64,000 nt of DNA from Drechslerella dactyloides (Eukaryota > Ascomycota > Orbiliomycetes > Orbiliales > Orbiliaceae), in assembly GCA_020064725.1 (NCBI GenBank), contig JAGTWJ010000017.1, positions 1,116,001 to 1,180,000 of the forward strand, written 5' to 3'. Below the pieces are notes generated by a model. It was not told the origin of the DNA and ran no database searches. It saw nothing but the letters and a program-made list of their open reading frames with translations. Position numbers and translations under genes: made by a program. Each line of letters begins with the position of its first letter. The stretch's first letter is position 1. Below, one piece after another: positions 1 through 12,972 of this stretch.

Positions 1-739
1 GTGCCTTGTCTGTCAACATGTTTCGCGTCCAGGAGTTCGATTTTCGGACATGCTTTTCCAATGTTCATCAAACACGAATTCAACCTTGCCTCGTTGCAGT
101 CGCTATCAAATATCGCGAATGCATAGTGTGTACCACGCGTTCCACCGTCGTCCGCTCTTAGGGTATCGTCTTGCAGAGATCGATATGCATCTTTGACAGG
201 TGTACGTCGCGTCACGTACGTCTGTCTAATTGCATGTATGCAGGCATATCCGGGCTGAGTCAACTGCGCGCGGAGAAGTCATATCAGCGGCCGGAGGCTG
301 AGATGTTTCGATATGAGATTTCTAAGACATCGTCGCGCTGAAAAAGAGCAGATACGGCAGCGGGCTATCTTTTGAAAGATCATCAAATAGCCATGGCCAT
401 CGGCATCTCCGGCATCCGCGGCATCCGCAGCACTTGTCGCGAAAGTTCGCGGAATTCTATCGGCCTTGTTCTTGTTGATAGCAATTTAGGTGTAAGTGTA
501 TTTACGGGTGTATATACAATCTGATTCTACGGTGAACTCCAGGTCATAAAATGTAACGCTGCCCGTCGCGTCGCGATACTGTCCATCGAATACCAATCTA
601 AATGCTAAAGACACCGTGCTAATTACAATCTATTCCTGTCAGCCAGCTTCCTGCGCCTTCACAGCTGTTATCATACTCGCCGCCTGGTCACTCATTTATC
701 CACCTCTTCGAATTGACTATCCATATATCCATACAGTCC
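1..739. other. Intergenic; no gene seen
   Basis: No reading frame with recognisable similarity, and no clear RNA gene. The right part is downstream of the minus-strand deacetylase gene and would include its 3' untranslated region. Short overlapping frames near 616-1012 are opposite-strand shadows. Confidence 0.6.
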
Positions 740-2162
740 TCACAGCCGGCTCAGCTCAACGACACCCGGCCGAGCTCCCTTCCGCGCACCCTTCTCGAAA
801 ACCTTAACCCCAAACTTCCAAACCTGCTCCACAGACACCGCGCCGTCGCTCCGCACGTCCAAAACGCACAGATCCGCATCGGCACCCGCACCAAGGCTCC
901 CCTTCACACCCTCCAGTCCCAGCATCCGCGCGGGGGTCGCCGTGACGCACTTGATCGCCTCTGCGATGCCAATGCCCGTGTACCGCATAAAGTTATTAAG
1001 ACACTCGACTAGCGTGACGCAGCTGCCCGCGATCTTAGTCGTGCCTTTGAGCGTCAGCACGCCGCCGGTCTTAACGATGCTTTCGCCGTTGCCCCACACG
1101 TATTCGCCGTCCGGTAGACCCAGGAGAGACATGGCATCGGTGACAAGGCAGAGGCCGGAAGGATTGGACTTGTAGGCCCACTTGATATTTGCAGGATGCA
1201 CATGCACGCCGTCGGCGATGATGCCAAAGTAGCGGGATCGGGTAGCATCGGCGAGCACGGCGCCTGGGATGCCAGGTTCTCGTTGCTGCGGCTGGTTCAT
1301 GGCGTTGTAAAGGTGGGTTATCATGTTGATGTTGGAGGCGATTAGCTGGGAGTAGGTGGCTGTGGAGTGGCCGGCGGACAGGACAATATTCTTGGAGGCA
1401 AGGACGGAGGGGAGGGAGGGCAGAGAAGCCGGTGGAAGGAGCTCTGGTGCGAGAGTTATCATTTTAATCTTTTTGTCCAGGTTGTCTTTGCCGTAGACGG
1501 TTTCGAGGGAGTGAAGGCCGTCTTTTGGAGTTTGTAGAACATGACGGGGATGAATGCCGTTTTTATCGGGATTCAAGAAGGGTCCCTCGACGTGGGCGCC
1601 GAGAGAGCTGCTACCGAGAGACGGGTCGCGTGGCGACGGTCCCAGATGTGGGAGTGTCTGGAAGAGGCCAGGAATTCATTAGCTTGATATAAAATTATAA
1701 TATACAAAAGAAATCGAGTTCATGCTTGCGTACGTGATGGTAGACATTGTCCTTCTGGCTGGTGATAGTTGGCAAGTAGCCCGTCACACCTGTGGACACG
1801 AACTGTCGGTTGACCTCGCGCAGACCTTTCGCGTACTGCTCGTCGCTCTTCGAGGCATCACTAAAGTCGAAGCCGTAGGCACCGTTAATCTGCACGTCGA
1901 TGAAGCCCGGTACGAGCAGGCGGCCGCCAAGGTCAACGGTGGAGCTAGCGGGTAATTTCGAGTCGTAGAAGGTATCCTGCGGAGAAACAATGATCCCCGT
2001 TGTAGAGTTTATCAGCAGGCTCCCGGGGACCAGTCTGCCGTCGACGGGAAGCAGGCAGTTCGTCAGACGAACAAGCCTGTCCGTCGGCAAGGATTCCGTT
2101 CTGGAGGGTCGCATGGCAGCGGCGGCCATTGTTTGGTTTCCCGGTTGAGCAGGGGCTAGCAA
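740..2162 (-). CDS. nagA: N-acetylglucosamine-6-phosphate deacetylase
   Basis: Two exons on the minus strand, 2162-1734 and 1657-740, joined by a 76-nt phase-0 intron (GTACGC donor, CTTCCAG acceptor), giving 448 residues, the usual length for this family. It removes acetate from GlcNAc-6-phosphate, giving glucosamine-6-phosphate, in the cytosolic catabolism of GlcNAc from chitin or glycoproteins. The amidohydrolase signatures are visible in order: VPGFIDVQINGAYG near the N-terminus, GAHVEGPF (metal-binding Glu) just after the intron, the GHST histidine, ITHLYNAM, the ADGVHVHP histidine and the LVTDAM catalytic Asp. The first ATG gives MLAPAQPG; an ATG 11 codons later (MAAAAMRPS) is an equally plausible start. 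The other GlcNAc-catabolic genes (deaminase, kinase, transporter), often clustered with it in fungi, are not in this window. Family assignment is firm; only the exact start is open. Confidence 0.95.
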
Positions 2163-4667
2163 ACGCTAGCTGGATTGGCAGGCGAAAAGAAGCTTCGGAC
2201 GATTGACGTTCCCTGTAAGAATACCCGAGGTCAGGGCAGCTTGATTCGGTCTGCTGCTCGGTCACCGTCCGCGGTCGTCTAGGTCTTTCAGTCGAAGGTG
2301 CATCGTGACAGAGAGATGGAAAAGAGATAAAAGGATAATAGAGCGAGTCGAGGGGGGTTTCGGGAAGACGTAGATATAAAGCTTCTTTGTCCGCTTGCTT
2401 TCAAACTTTGAGACTTCCCCCGTTCGGCTGTCTGTGCCGCTGGTCGTGCTACATTGCCATGAACTAAGACACCGAGAGACTTTCAGACATGCTTACTACG
2501 CCCGTGTATACTGTTGTAGTGTACGTAATATGACTGTACTTTGTCTGCATCGACGAGACGGTCGTAGACGTTTCCAGTCGGATGGACAGAATATGCTACG
2601 ATTGTATCAGCAAATGGTACCGGAAACTGGCTAGCCTCTGCCTGCAAAGGACAGAGGAAAATTTCAAGAAGAGCCAATGCTACCGTTGCCAGTCCGGTCG
2701 AAGTTGTTCTGCACGGGCCGAACAATCAACTTTGATTCGTTCGCGGTTTTTCCGGGCCAGGACTCGACTTACTACTTGTAACTGGCTTGCTAGCGTTCGA
2801 CAGCGTTCGACACAACATACACCGTTTGCTCACGAGCGCGGTGGAGAAAGAAAATCAGGTTGCTTTGGTAGTGTCCCTGCCGAAACTGCTGGCGACCGAT
2901 ATCATGATCCGGAGGCACTGCCGCCGGGGAGGGCAGAACGCAAGGTTCCATCGATAGTGTGAAGGATGAGGTTGAATCGAATACAATTTGCGAGGGAGAG
3001 CGCAAATGCAACCGCAATGGGCTGCTGCAATGCTGCCAGGTCACGTCACGTGTCTGCGTTACGGGCTGGTGCAACATCAGCGAATGGGGAGCGGCCAGAA
3101 CACCGCTCGCTCGCATCGCGGCCCATCGTCAGCTTCACCGCCGACATCACAACCTCACGCCAGAGTCGAACGACTTTTCTCCACGGTTATAAAAGATGCT
3201 CGAGCAAGCGGGGCGCGATCAGCGTTCCGCAGCACTTCAACAGCACTCCAACAGCCCTTCAACGGCCTTTCACTCGCTCTCGATGGCTAGCTGCTCCTCC
3301 TACCCTTGTCTGTGCGGACAGCCCGCAGCGCAACAACGGCCGGCCTGGTTTGGTCCTCCGCAGCAACCGCGAACCGCCGCCTGTCCAGACTAACAGAACG
3401 CCCGGACACAAAGGCATACGACTGTCCATTAGCAGTACTCTTCCCGAAGATCCACTTTCGAAGCTTGGACGTTATCCTGCATCGCCAGCTGCGCAAACGA
3501 CATCATGCGTTAGGCCAGAGTCGAGCTGCGTCTGCTCCCCGAGATCCGGTTCCACGGAGATAAGCCCCGGAGGCTGCCAACCTCAACCGTTTACACGTCA
3601 ACCAAAGTTGCAAGGCTCGAAGCATTCGTGGGGCAGCCCGTGGAATCGCCCTGCTGGAGAGCTGGACGCTGGGACAGAATGCTTCTCGAATTTAAGCCTC
3701 CATCCCAACAGCAACCACGCCGTCTGCCCGCCCACAGGCACTCCGCCTGCGAACTCTCCCCCTCCAGATAGAGGTCACCTGCCATACTCTGCCACCTGGA
3801 CAACTGTATTGGCCTATGCTCGTCGTTGCAGGCGGTGGTGATGAGCTGTTATATCAGGATTGGTGCCAACTTGTGCCAGCGAACTCATGCAGGGTCTTCC
3901 AGATGACGAGCATAAAAAGACGATAGACGTCCTTGGAAGATTGAGTCCTCCCTCTGCGCGCCTCATAGATATTTTTTCTTTTCTTTTCCATACAACACAA
4001 GAAACCAAACCACTAGAGTTCAACCGTTTAATGCATTCGTCTGCAGCGGCCTTGGAGGAATGAGATAGAATTTTCAAACCGGGTTCAAAGGAGAGCGGAA
4101 TCAGTACGGGCTTTATATATCCCCTTCAATCCTTTGTTGAACTGTCAACGACGTGGCATTCCAATCCTTCTACCTCCGCGAAATCCGCAAGTTTCGCGGT
4201 TCGGTCCGCGTGAGCTTATTTTGCTTCTTGCTTTCGATCCCCGGAAGGCTGTCAAGTTTGAGCTCCTCCAGTACTTTTACCCGACCTCAACCTCCAACCT
4301 TTTGCATGACACCACTACATTTGTAGACATTTAGGAAATTCAAATCAATTACCAAAACGAAGGCACCATTCATTCTCATCAGTAGACCAGAGCCTGTTAT
4401 ATATATCCGGGACACGCGGGAGCCCAGAGTGCAGACCAATTTCCTCTTTGTTCGCATCCTTCACTGCAGAGCAGTAGTTCCTCAGCTTTCAGTAAGTAGT
4501 GTTTGCTGCTTTCTAATTGCCATTATCGTCCTTTGAGCTGAGCCTCCTCCTCTGTCAACCTTCAAGTGTGCTGATAGTACATGTACTCAGTTCACATCAG
4601 ACTCCAACTTGATAAGAGAAGATCCACGAAGTGTGATTGTGGCTCCCAGCCGCGGCTTCTCGCTGCA
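2163..4667. other. Intergenic; overlapping open frames, no recognised gene
   Basis: A long gap between the divergent deacetylase and the gene at 4668. Several open frames overlap here, the longest at 2966-3841 plus (291 codons), but its translation is rich in Ser, Pro, Thr and Arg with no motif, and other frames in the same stretch are also open. That pattern reflects composition rather than coding. The left end contains the deacetylase promoter. A short TATATATAT tract near 4398 lies before the gene at 4668. Confidence 0.5.
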
Positions 4668-6405
4668 ATGTCTCAGCAATCCCATTTCCACCGCCGTGCT
4701 CAGTCACCGAATCCGCAGGCGACGATTCGGGACCGCAGAAGGCAACCCCGCTCTCAAATTCCTCCACAACAAGACTCTACCCCAGATTATACCAGTAATT
4801 ACCGCATCGATGAGTTTATAGCCAATTCCGATTCCTACACTCCACAGTTTGGCTCTCATGCTCTCCGGCATGCCAATTACGATGGCCCTCCGGGTTATAT
4901 CCCTCGACCTTCATACTCCCACCCCACCTCAACGGAGCCGTCTGAGGCTCCGACGACTTGCACAAATCCCTTCGGCAATCCAAGCTCAATCGCGCCTTCA
5001 ATCGGAGTTCATAGCTACCCAGATGATGCGGCCACCGATGTCAGTAACTTTATGGGCATGTTCAGCAATCCACCGATTCCCCGGTTGACCGTTTCGCCTG
5101 AATACCTAAAAGGCAAGGCCAAAGCGAAACGGAATAGATCACCAACACCGCCAACATCGTCCCGTCTCAGCCGCCTGACTCCTGATGATCCAAACTATGA
5201 GTATTTCGTGTATCCAGAATATTCGCCACCTAGTAAAAAACATCCATCGAACGGCCAAAACACACCCATGGGTCAGAGTTCGATGGACCATTGTTCGGAC
5301 CGTGACCTCGAGAAACGATATGCCACAACCCTCTTCCAACATGATCCAATCACCTACTTCGGGCTTCGAGATGTGGCCGAGAAGGCTCCTACGAAAGTCA
5401 CGTAAGTAGCTGTCCGAACAACAAGAGACAAGCGTCATCCACTAATAATACTGGTGGAAAACAGAGAGAAAGAAGAAAACTACCTGAAACAGATGGCCCG
5501 CTCCCCGTTCCCCGAAACGCTTAAAGATATGAAGGCAAGGGCTAGGAATAACCCGGAAGCCTCTAGCTCTCAAGTCAAGGCCCCACCTAGCTCCGAAGGT
5601 CACAAGAAAAAACAGGTCAAGACTGAAGGTGGCGACGGCTCCAACATTGAATGCCGTACTCGACCGAAAGGTCGCCACAATTGGGAGGATAACTTTGCCA
5701 CGAGATATCCCGGACATCCCATTCCACCAGCAGGTAAGGCTGCAACTCCGATGGATAGCATCTATGTAGTCACAGCAACTAATGAGTCTCATCATAGCGC
5801 CTACTTTCCGTCCTACTGTTATTGCATTGCTACACGCTGGCAAAGCTCAATACGATCTCGATCCGCAGGACTTCTCCGGCCGTATCATCACCATGATTAA
5901 ACGGTGCGAGGATCCTGTGTTCAGGCAACTCCTGGTTGAAAAATTGGAGACCATTCGAGACCCCGATGCTCACTGCGAACGGGACAAAGCGCCTGCTCCC
6001 GGACCACAGCCATCTCAGGTCGGTCGTTCTTCAGGTGTTCAATGGTCCGCCGACGCATCCCAGGTGGGAGGCCGGCCACAGCGGGGCCACAATCAGGCTC
6101 AACTATACGGACCCGACTTGCCAAGCTCTTACACCCGACCACCGGCACATGATCCCACGCCTTCCACCTCGATACTGGGTCCCGATTTTGCCTCCTATGA
6201 ACCGAATCTGAGTTTCGGAGGCCCGTCGGACGATCAGCCAGGCTATTACGACAACGATAATCCATCTTATGCCGGTTTCTACATGGGTGGGGGCCCCTAT
6301 GTTGACGTTGCCCATCAGACATCCCATGCAGGTGGGGCATCGCCAAAATTCGACGGAATCTCCATGCCCTTTGAAAATACTTCTTTTTCCAACTTGCAGG
6401 AGTAG
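4668..6405 (+). CDS. Hypothetical disordered protein, three exons
   Basis: Exons 4668-5401, 5465-5733 and 5798-6405 with good splice sites (GTAAGTAG...ACAG and GTAAGG...CATAG) join in phase to 536 residues. I do not recognise the family. Most of the product is low complexity and probably disordered: Pro/Ser/Gln-rich N-terminal 240 residues with a basic KGKAKAKRNRSP patch, a Lys/Glu-rich middle, and a Gly/Tyr/Asp-rich tail. One compact segment at the start of exon 3 (APTFRPTVIALLHAG through FRQLLVEKLETI) looks folded and helical and is the best seed for a profile search. The ATG at 4668 (MSQQSH) is chosen because it opens the conserved-looking part; an in-frame ATG at 4581 would add 29 residues. 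A regulatory or nuclear scaffold role is possible but not shown. Confidence 0.7.
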
Positions 6406-8586
6406 ATTGTCTCGCAGGCCAGAGACAGCTTCCGGTTCACGAGACAAGGAGTGGACTCGGGCAGCAATAGGTTTGCATTTACTCCTTTCTCATAATGACT
6501 GACCACTTTGGATATTTTTCTATTCCGTTTCGGTTTTTTTGCGTAAGTTTTCTGTCACGTTGCAGTTATAACTGCATATTAAAAACCCGGATCGCCTTCA
6601 TGACCTCACGATCTCATTTGTTTTCTTCTATTATTGCTCCCATTCGCACTTTTAACAGCCATCATCTTGCTTTTCCCCCTCCCGTCACTTTGATGAATTG
6701 AGCACGTACACGAAAAGCCAAAAAAAAGCTTGATTTGCTACCGGTTTATACGGTTGACGTTGACGTCGATTTTATTTCACCTTTCTGCCAGAATCACTTG
6801 TTAGATTTGATTTCTATGCTTCATATTGTCTATAGCTCCTGTACCATGTCGAACGCCCTTGATGGGCTCGGCTATATATTTCTTTGACGTTTTTGGTCAG
6901 TTCCCTTTTTCTCTACCTATATATTACCGCCTTGATTAATTTTCTTTCTTCCCTGTATCACCATTGTATCCCAGCCGGCTCGCGCGGGATTTTTACGCAT
7001 GTATACTGTATTGTACTGTACCTATGGGCCGTTGATTGGGGATGACATGATTTACGCTTCATGATATCACCTTTGTTGACGATTTACACGATTGATTTTC
7101 TTCGTTTTTGGAATGGATGCATGGCATACGGTATACGGGCATCGGAGTGGGAAAATTTTACTGCGATGGATCTTGGGTTTTTACATGCATATTATCATTG
7201 CGGTACTTTGCGTCTTTCCTTCAATTTCCCTGTTTTCTTTTAAATTTTCTCATTTTCTTCTACTGCTTTGCACAAAATTTTCTTCACTGCATACCCATAT
7301 GCATTTGCTGCATCGATATCACATTCAGTTGTGATATCGCAACGACAGGGCTGGAAGGCATTTTATTATATTATATTGGCCGTCCTTCATTTTTATACCT
7401 CTTTACTTTCGTTTCGTTGTTTTATTTCCTTTTATTTCGTCCCCACTGCAAAACTCCCGGGTTTGGGCACTGGACGTCTGATTCACGAGACAGAACAGAC
7501 TTTTTACTTTTATTTTATCTTATCTTATTCTTTTATTTTTTTGTTTTGTACGGGTGTCTGGATGGATTGGTGGGATAAACTACGGAACTGAAGGTTTGGG
7601 TATCGGGTTTACACGCTCGCTCTTCCCTTTGTATTGTCAATGTTTAATTTTCTTGGTTTGTCGACATATTTTTATCGTTGCAGGAAGGTACCGACGCACG
7701 ATGTATTGATGCTGCCCGAGTCGCAAACGGCGGGCTCGCGGCCTAGCAATATTCAAGCGTGTCAAGGTTCCATGCAATACTCAAACCCGCCCTTTCGTTA
7801 TATTATCATTTTCACCTCCCTTTCTTTGCTTTCCTTTTTTTTCTTTGCGTATTGCCTTCGTGGGGAAATACGATTGAGCTCTATACATGCTGCGGAACTC
7901 TGAAGCTGGAGCCTAGCCTTTACTAAGAAACGTAATCCACGTGGTTTATGTTCTGGCGGTCGAGGCACCTGTCTAGCTCGATGGAGCTAGGCTACGATCG
8001 CGTAAGAGATGGATAGAATCACTATCAGCTGGATGGTGCTCGCGCTCACCAGTTAGGTATTGGGACTAGCGGTTATGTTATTTTATAGAAAAGTACTTCG
8101 TGCCGCCGAAGTCTAAGGTTGCGAGACCAGATAGACCATTATAATTGCCTCGTGGCTAAATTATAAAACGTTTAAGCATCATCAAAATATCGATCGAGAT
8201 AGTGGACCCGATACCCTGGCCAGTAACTTGGCCAGCATAGTAGATTCCTTGCGCTTGCTAGGGTCTTTTAAATGCAGCTGCAGTCACCTTAGCACGTAGT
8301 TTCCATTACTAATTGCCCGTCGGCGCATGATGTGCCTCGGTTCATCCGATGAGAGCAGCTGCCCGGCCGCGCTGTGCCTGCGTTGTTGGAATGCCAACAG
8401 AATTTTGGCGGGCGGTGGGATAAATTACCCCACCACGTAAGCTGCTCCAACTCTCGCAACGTTCCACAAGCTCAAACTACCTCTCTACAATCAACGTTAC
8501 GTCCCGCCAGCTCAAGCTACCCGCTCTAAACAACCGCTAGACTACTCCACGTGGGTTGATACTCTGTAACGCTCGAGTCTGTCAAG
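6406..8586. other. Intergenic; long T-rich stretch
   Basis: From about 6500 to 7900 the plus strand is strongly T-rich, with many TTTT runs and frames encoding Phe/Leu/Tyr-rich nonsense; these hydrophobic frames are composition artefacts. The first part is probably the 3' untranslated region of the upstream gene. The last few hundred bases are the promoter of the acyl-CoA-binding protein gene. No gene seen. Confidence 0.5.
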
Positions 8587-9122
8587 ATGCCGTCCGCCGA
8601 ATTCGAAGCTGCCGCCACGGCCGCGAACAATTTCACCACCAAGCCAACCGACGATGAGCTGCTCAAGGTGAGGTTCAAGATACCCGCTCGAGCATCTGCA
8701 GCGTGATGAGGGAACGGAAGGCTAATGACGGCGTTTTGTTGATTCTGCAGCTCTACGCATTGTACAAGCAGGCTACTGTTGGCGACGTGAATACCGCGCG
8801 CCCGGGCATCTTCGACATGAAGGTACGTCTCGTTACTTGTCGCCAGTATCCGAGGGCGACACGCTTCCGTCTGGCGATATCCAGCCCTCCGTTCTCGTTT
8901 GCTTGTTTCGCAAAACTCTGCGAGGCGGGTGGCAAAACATAGATATATGCACTGGCCGCTTGCACGTGAAAGTTACACAAGGCAAATCGTGCTAACGGGG
9001 TGACCGTAATATAGGGCAAATACAAGTGGGACGCCTGGGAGTCGGAGAAGGGCAAGTCGCAGGAGGAAGCGGAGGTGGAGTACATCGCGCTTGTGGAGGA
9101 GTATAAGGTGAAATACGCCTAA
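8587..9122 (+). CDS. ACB1: Acyl-CoA-binding protein (ACBP)
   Basis: Three short exons, 8587-8667, 8751-8822 and 9015-9122, all phase 0, give exactly 86 residues, the classical length of stand-alone ACBP. It binds medium- and long-chain acyl-CoA esters in the cytosol and supplies them to lipid synthesis and membrane assembly. The four-helix signature is visible: FEAAATAANNF in helix 1, LYALYKQATVGD in helix 2 with the acyl-CoA-contacting Tyr/Lys, RPGIFDMKGKYKWDAW leading into helix 3, and the C-terminal EEAEVEYIALVEEYKVKYA. The second intron (192 nt) is long for this locus. The start is the only ATG giving the full first helix. Assignment is secure. Confidence 0.97.
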
Positions 9123-9553
9123 ATGTGTGCACCCTAGATTCCGGTCATAGCAACGGTGGCAGCGCTGGCTTGTGTATGTACGTAGGTTCACGATGCATCG
9201 TTAGACATCGTTAGGAGTGGCTGGTTGTATGCAGATAGTTTAGTTGAAGACCTGGGGGATGCGCAATATGGAAGATACGTATATTCTTCAATACTATGTG
9301 TGCTTAAGTAGACATTGTAGTAAGTCAGGCGGTCCCTGTAGGTGTGACCGTTGAAAGCATGGGATCTTTCGATTAAGATCTCGGCGGAAGTCTTGACCAA
9401 CTTGATAAGCTTTAATTTTGATCCAAGCCTGACCTTAGACGACGCACCAGGCCCGATACAACTTCCTTTCTGTCAAGCTTCCTCGATACCTACAGGCCAT
9501 TCGCACGTGAACAAGCCCTGGACATATTTAGGTCCGACTCTACGTTTTCTAAC

Positions 9554-10814
9554 ATGTCAGCCGCCGAAGGTACGTGTGCACGCCATAGCTTCATTCATCG
9601 ACTGTTTAGCGCAAGATACGGTCACGCCGACGAGACTATGCGATAGCAAAGTTTGGTGATAGAGCTAACACACTACAACAGGCAACGCAGAGTGGACCGT
9701 CGAAGCGGCTCTCGCGGGACTGGAGTCCCTACACCCGCTGTCGCCTCCAACGGGCCGAGCGACGGCCCCGCTCGCCTTTCTACACATCATAGATCGGCTG
9801 AAGCATATCCCGCGGACGGGATGGGTGAATAACGGGATCGAGAAGCCCGGTATGACATATACTTCATTGCCCGCACTCAAGTTCGAACTCTACACGAGAT
9901 GTTAAAATAGATCTGGAAATGATATGCAGCCCAGATTTGCTAATGTGATATTATGCGTGTGCGTACGTATACTATAGAAACTATCGCGTCGCACATGTAC
10001 CGGATGGGCATCCTGGCGATGCTGTGTCCGGACGAGAGCGTGGATCGAGATAGGTGTGTTCGCATGGCGCTGGTGCACGATATCGCTGAGAGCGTAGTTG
10101 GCGACTTTACGCCGAGTGATCCTATAACCAAAGGTGCGCGTATATCACTCGGCTGCTATACTGAACCACCCTGTATGCATACACCTATACGTGTGTATGT
10201 AGTGTTTAGGTGCATATAAGGGTGTGACTCGCCGATACTGATTGCTGACGTTCATCTCTGTAATGGATATGGGCATATTCTAGAGGAGAAACATCGTCGA
10301 GAGAGCACGACGGTAGAATACTTTGCGAAAACGCTGCTGGATAAGGTGAATCCACGGCTGGCGAGGGAGCTCGTGGAGCTATTTGAGGAGTTTGAGACCG
10401 GGGAGACGAAAGAGGCGGCGTTCGTGCGAGACCTCGATACCTACGATGTAAGCGCCCATCCATATCTTATCTTGCCTTATTCTCTCTGTCTCAGAAGTCT
10501 AGTGGGCTTCAAGACTATCCCCTGCCCTGCGTCCAGCTTCTGGTTTACAACAAACTACTCCCCCGCGTACTTATATTGCATTTATTGTAAGGTCGATATC
10601 TTTGAGAGTTACGGGCTGACGATCGTTAATGGTATTTTAGATGCTGCTGCAGGCCTTCGAGTACGAAAAAGAGTCGAAAGGGGTAAAGAAACTGGACGGG
10701 TTCATGAAGTCCGAGGCGCGGCTGACGACGGCGGACGTGAAGCAATGGGCGCGAGAATTGGTGGAGGAGCGGACGCAGTTCTGGCAGAGTCTTAGCGCGA
10801 AGACTACAGGGTGA
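9554..10814 (+). CDS. HD-domain phosphohydrolase (HDDC2/YGK1-like)
   Basis: Five exons: 9554-9569, 9682-9849, 9978-10133, 10284-10447 and 10641-10814. The first holds only 16 nt (MSAAE plus one base). The product is about 225 residues. Family members are metal-dependent 5'-deoxynucleotidases or phosphohydrolases of the HD superfamily (human HDDC2, yeast Ygl101w/Ybr242w). Visible signatures are LKHIPRTGWVNNGIEKPE, SHMYRMGILAML with the first metal His, and VRMALVHDIAESVVGDFTP carrying the catalytic HD pair and the conserved E-S-x-x-G-D. The C-terminal part (AFEYEKESKG, LTTADVKQWARELVEER) matches the helical tail of the family. Splice phases are consistent throughout. The natural fungal substrate is not evident from sequence. 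Confidence 0.92.
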
Positions 10815-11573
10815 ACGTGCAACTATAATTAGCACAGTGGCAGCGGTTTAATTACCGCTGACTCTAGGCCCAAGGTCACCAATATACAGAACTGTCAAAT
10901 GTCAACTGTCAAATGCCAATGCCTTCGGTGAGAGTTCTGGAATGCAGCGCTGTCAAGAGCGAGGCTGAAGGACGGCTTTTTGCGGCGCCTGCCAATTGCA
11001 GCTGCTGACTCAGCCGGACAGGGATGCGGCGCCGCGGCTGCTTCGGCCAGCATTACGCAAACACCGGCAGCCATCGGCCATCCCTTTTGACATCTCAGAT
11101 CTCCCATCGCACCAATTAGATGCTTCTCTCTCCCTCCTGTCGCCGGTAGATAGGATAGGGTCCTCCTCATATAGACACTTCTTCATTGTCGGGTTCTCGT
11201 CGACCGAGTCTGTTTTTGCTTTGCGGATACCAATACGTACATACTTACATACTCGACAGCTGGCTATATTTAGCGGGTGATCCCATTGCGGATGCGAAGG
11301 TTACCGAGCAGGGAAACCAAGGTGGCCGGAACTGTCAGCACCGTGCAGGAGCACCAACCCGGAGTCTGGCCAGAGACCTTGTCTTCACCTGCGGAATAGC
11401 TACTCTGGATCTTGGATTCCGAAACCTTCGTGAACTACACCACTTCCAGTCACGGTTCAGTCGCTACCCACGAGTATTGATCACGTTCCTTTTCTCGCCT
11501 GATGCCCGTACGCTTATAACACACACTCCACCGTACTCGCTCCCGCTGCGTCCAGCAGCCTCCAACTTCCAGT
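10815..11573. other. Intergenic / 5' region of TVP38
   Basis: No coding signal I trust. The stretch carries the terminator region of the HD-domain gene and the promoter and leader of TVP38. Several short frames in different phases overlap. Confidence 0.5.
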
Positions 11574-12972
11574 ATGCCCGTAACGTCTACCGATCTCCCA
11601 AGGGGCACGCTGTACTCCCCACCGTCGGAAACCCCGCCTGTGACGCCGATGTGGACTCGCGGAGGACGGCGGTCACGCTCGAATTCCGCAGCGTCGGCAT
11701 CGAGCGTTTCAGCGGATCTGGCAAATACGATACGCAAGGCGAAGAGACATGCGCTGAAATATTGGGCTCGGCTGTCGATGGTGCAGAAGGTGCTTGTGTG
11801 CACTGCTCTGTTGGTGGTGAATGTCGGGGTGTTGCTTGGGTTGATATTCCATGAGGCGATATTCCACAGACTATCGCCCGTCGCGGATTCATGGAGGTAT
11901 GACACCGTCCGCTGTCTTTTATGGTTCAGTGCTTCACATGAGTATCTTGGGGCCAAAGGCTAACCGTGTTCTGCGTGAGATTAGGGACTTACCTGGCGGC
12001 TTCATGATCCTCTTTGCATGGACGTTCATCTCGGCATTCCCCCCGCTAATCGGCTACTCGACCTCTGTCACACTCGCCGGCTTCATCTTCGGCCTCCCGA
12101 ACGGCTGGTACATCGCCGCCTCCGGCACGGTGGTCGGCTCGACGGCGGCCTTTATCGCCTGCCGCGTATACTTCCGCAATTTTGCGCAAAAGATGGTCGC
12201 GACGGATAAACGCTTCGCCGCCCTATCGCTAACGCTCAAGCACGATGGACTCAAGCTCCTCTGCATGATCAGACTGTGTCCACTGCCTTACAGCATCTCC
12301 AACGCCGCGCTCAGCACTTTCCCGACGGTGTCCCCGCTGAACTTCGCGATTGCCGGAGCCGTCGCGAGCCCCAAGTTGCTCATTCATGTGTTCATAGGTC
12401 ACCAGATGAAGGTGCTCGGCGACTCGGGGCAGAAGATGACGGCGGGGACAAAGGCGCTGAATTACGGCAGCATCATCGGCGGGTCTATCTTGGGTTTCGT
12501 CACCGGCTGGCTGATATATAAGCGGACGGTGGCACGTGCGAAGCAGCTGGAGGCGGATGAGCGGCGCCGGGCACGTGAGATCACCGGCCATGCTGGCGGC
12601 GTATCCGAACACGAGTTGGAGACGGACCAGGAAGGATACTTTGATGATCCTGTGGAAGCCCAGGCGGAACGCACATTGTCCGGGGATGGTGCGGAGGGGA
12701 GATACGTTGACGAGGAAGGCGAGGCTGCCAAGAAGAACGGACTTGCAGGTCGGGCTTTGAGTGCCTTCAACGACTTGTTCGGCCGGACGGCACGGGATGG
12801 TGGATACGAGACGGAGGAAGAAGAGGAGGGACGGCTGTTAGCTGGAGATGAGCTGATGGACGACGATGAGGATGCGGAGGAGCTGCTGGTCGTTGAAGAT
12901 GGAGTTGTCGAATTAGAGGAGGGCGGCAGGCGGTTTGGCGGGCGGACGAACTCGAGAGGACCGAGGAAATAG
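11574..12972 (+). CDS. TVP38: Golgi membrane protein TVP38 (SNARE-associated/DedA family)
   Basis: Two exons, 11574-11896 and 11985-12972, give 436 residues (yeast Tvp38 is 337). This VTT/DedA-type polytopic protein lives in late-Golgi vesicles; related proteins act in lipid scrambling or transport. Visible are a Ser/Arg-rich disordered N-terminus (about 1-70), a first membrane segment VLVCTALLVVNVGVLLGLIF, then the core domain: FMILFAWTFISAFPPLIGYS, LAGFIFGLPNGWYIAASG, the basic loop AQKMVATDKRFAAL, and CMIRLCPLPYSISNAALS with the conserved Arg. Further segments are NFAIAGAVASPKLLIHVFIG and SIIGGSILGFVTGWLIY. The tail after residue about 310 is very acidic and cytosolic, longer than in yeast. 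Assignment rests on the core motif order; confidence is high. Confidence 0.9.

Noticed and set aside
2966..3841. 291-codon open frame on the plus strand
   Set aside because: Ser/Pro/Thr/Arg-rich with no motif, overlapped by other open frames in different phases, no splice partner; looks compositional.
7061..7903. Hydrophobic frames that could suggest small membrane proteins
   Set aside because: The stretch is T-rich, so any frame yields Phe/Leu/Tyr; no start context, no family, frames overlap.
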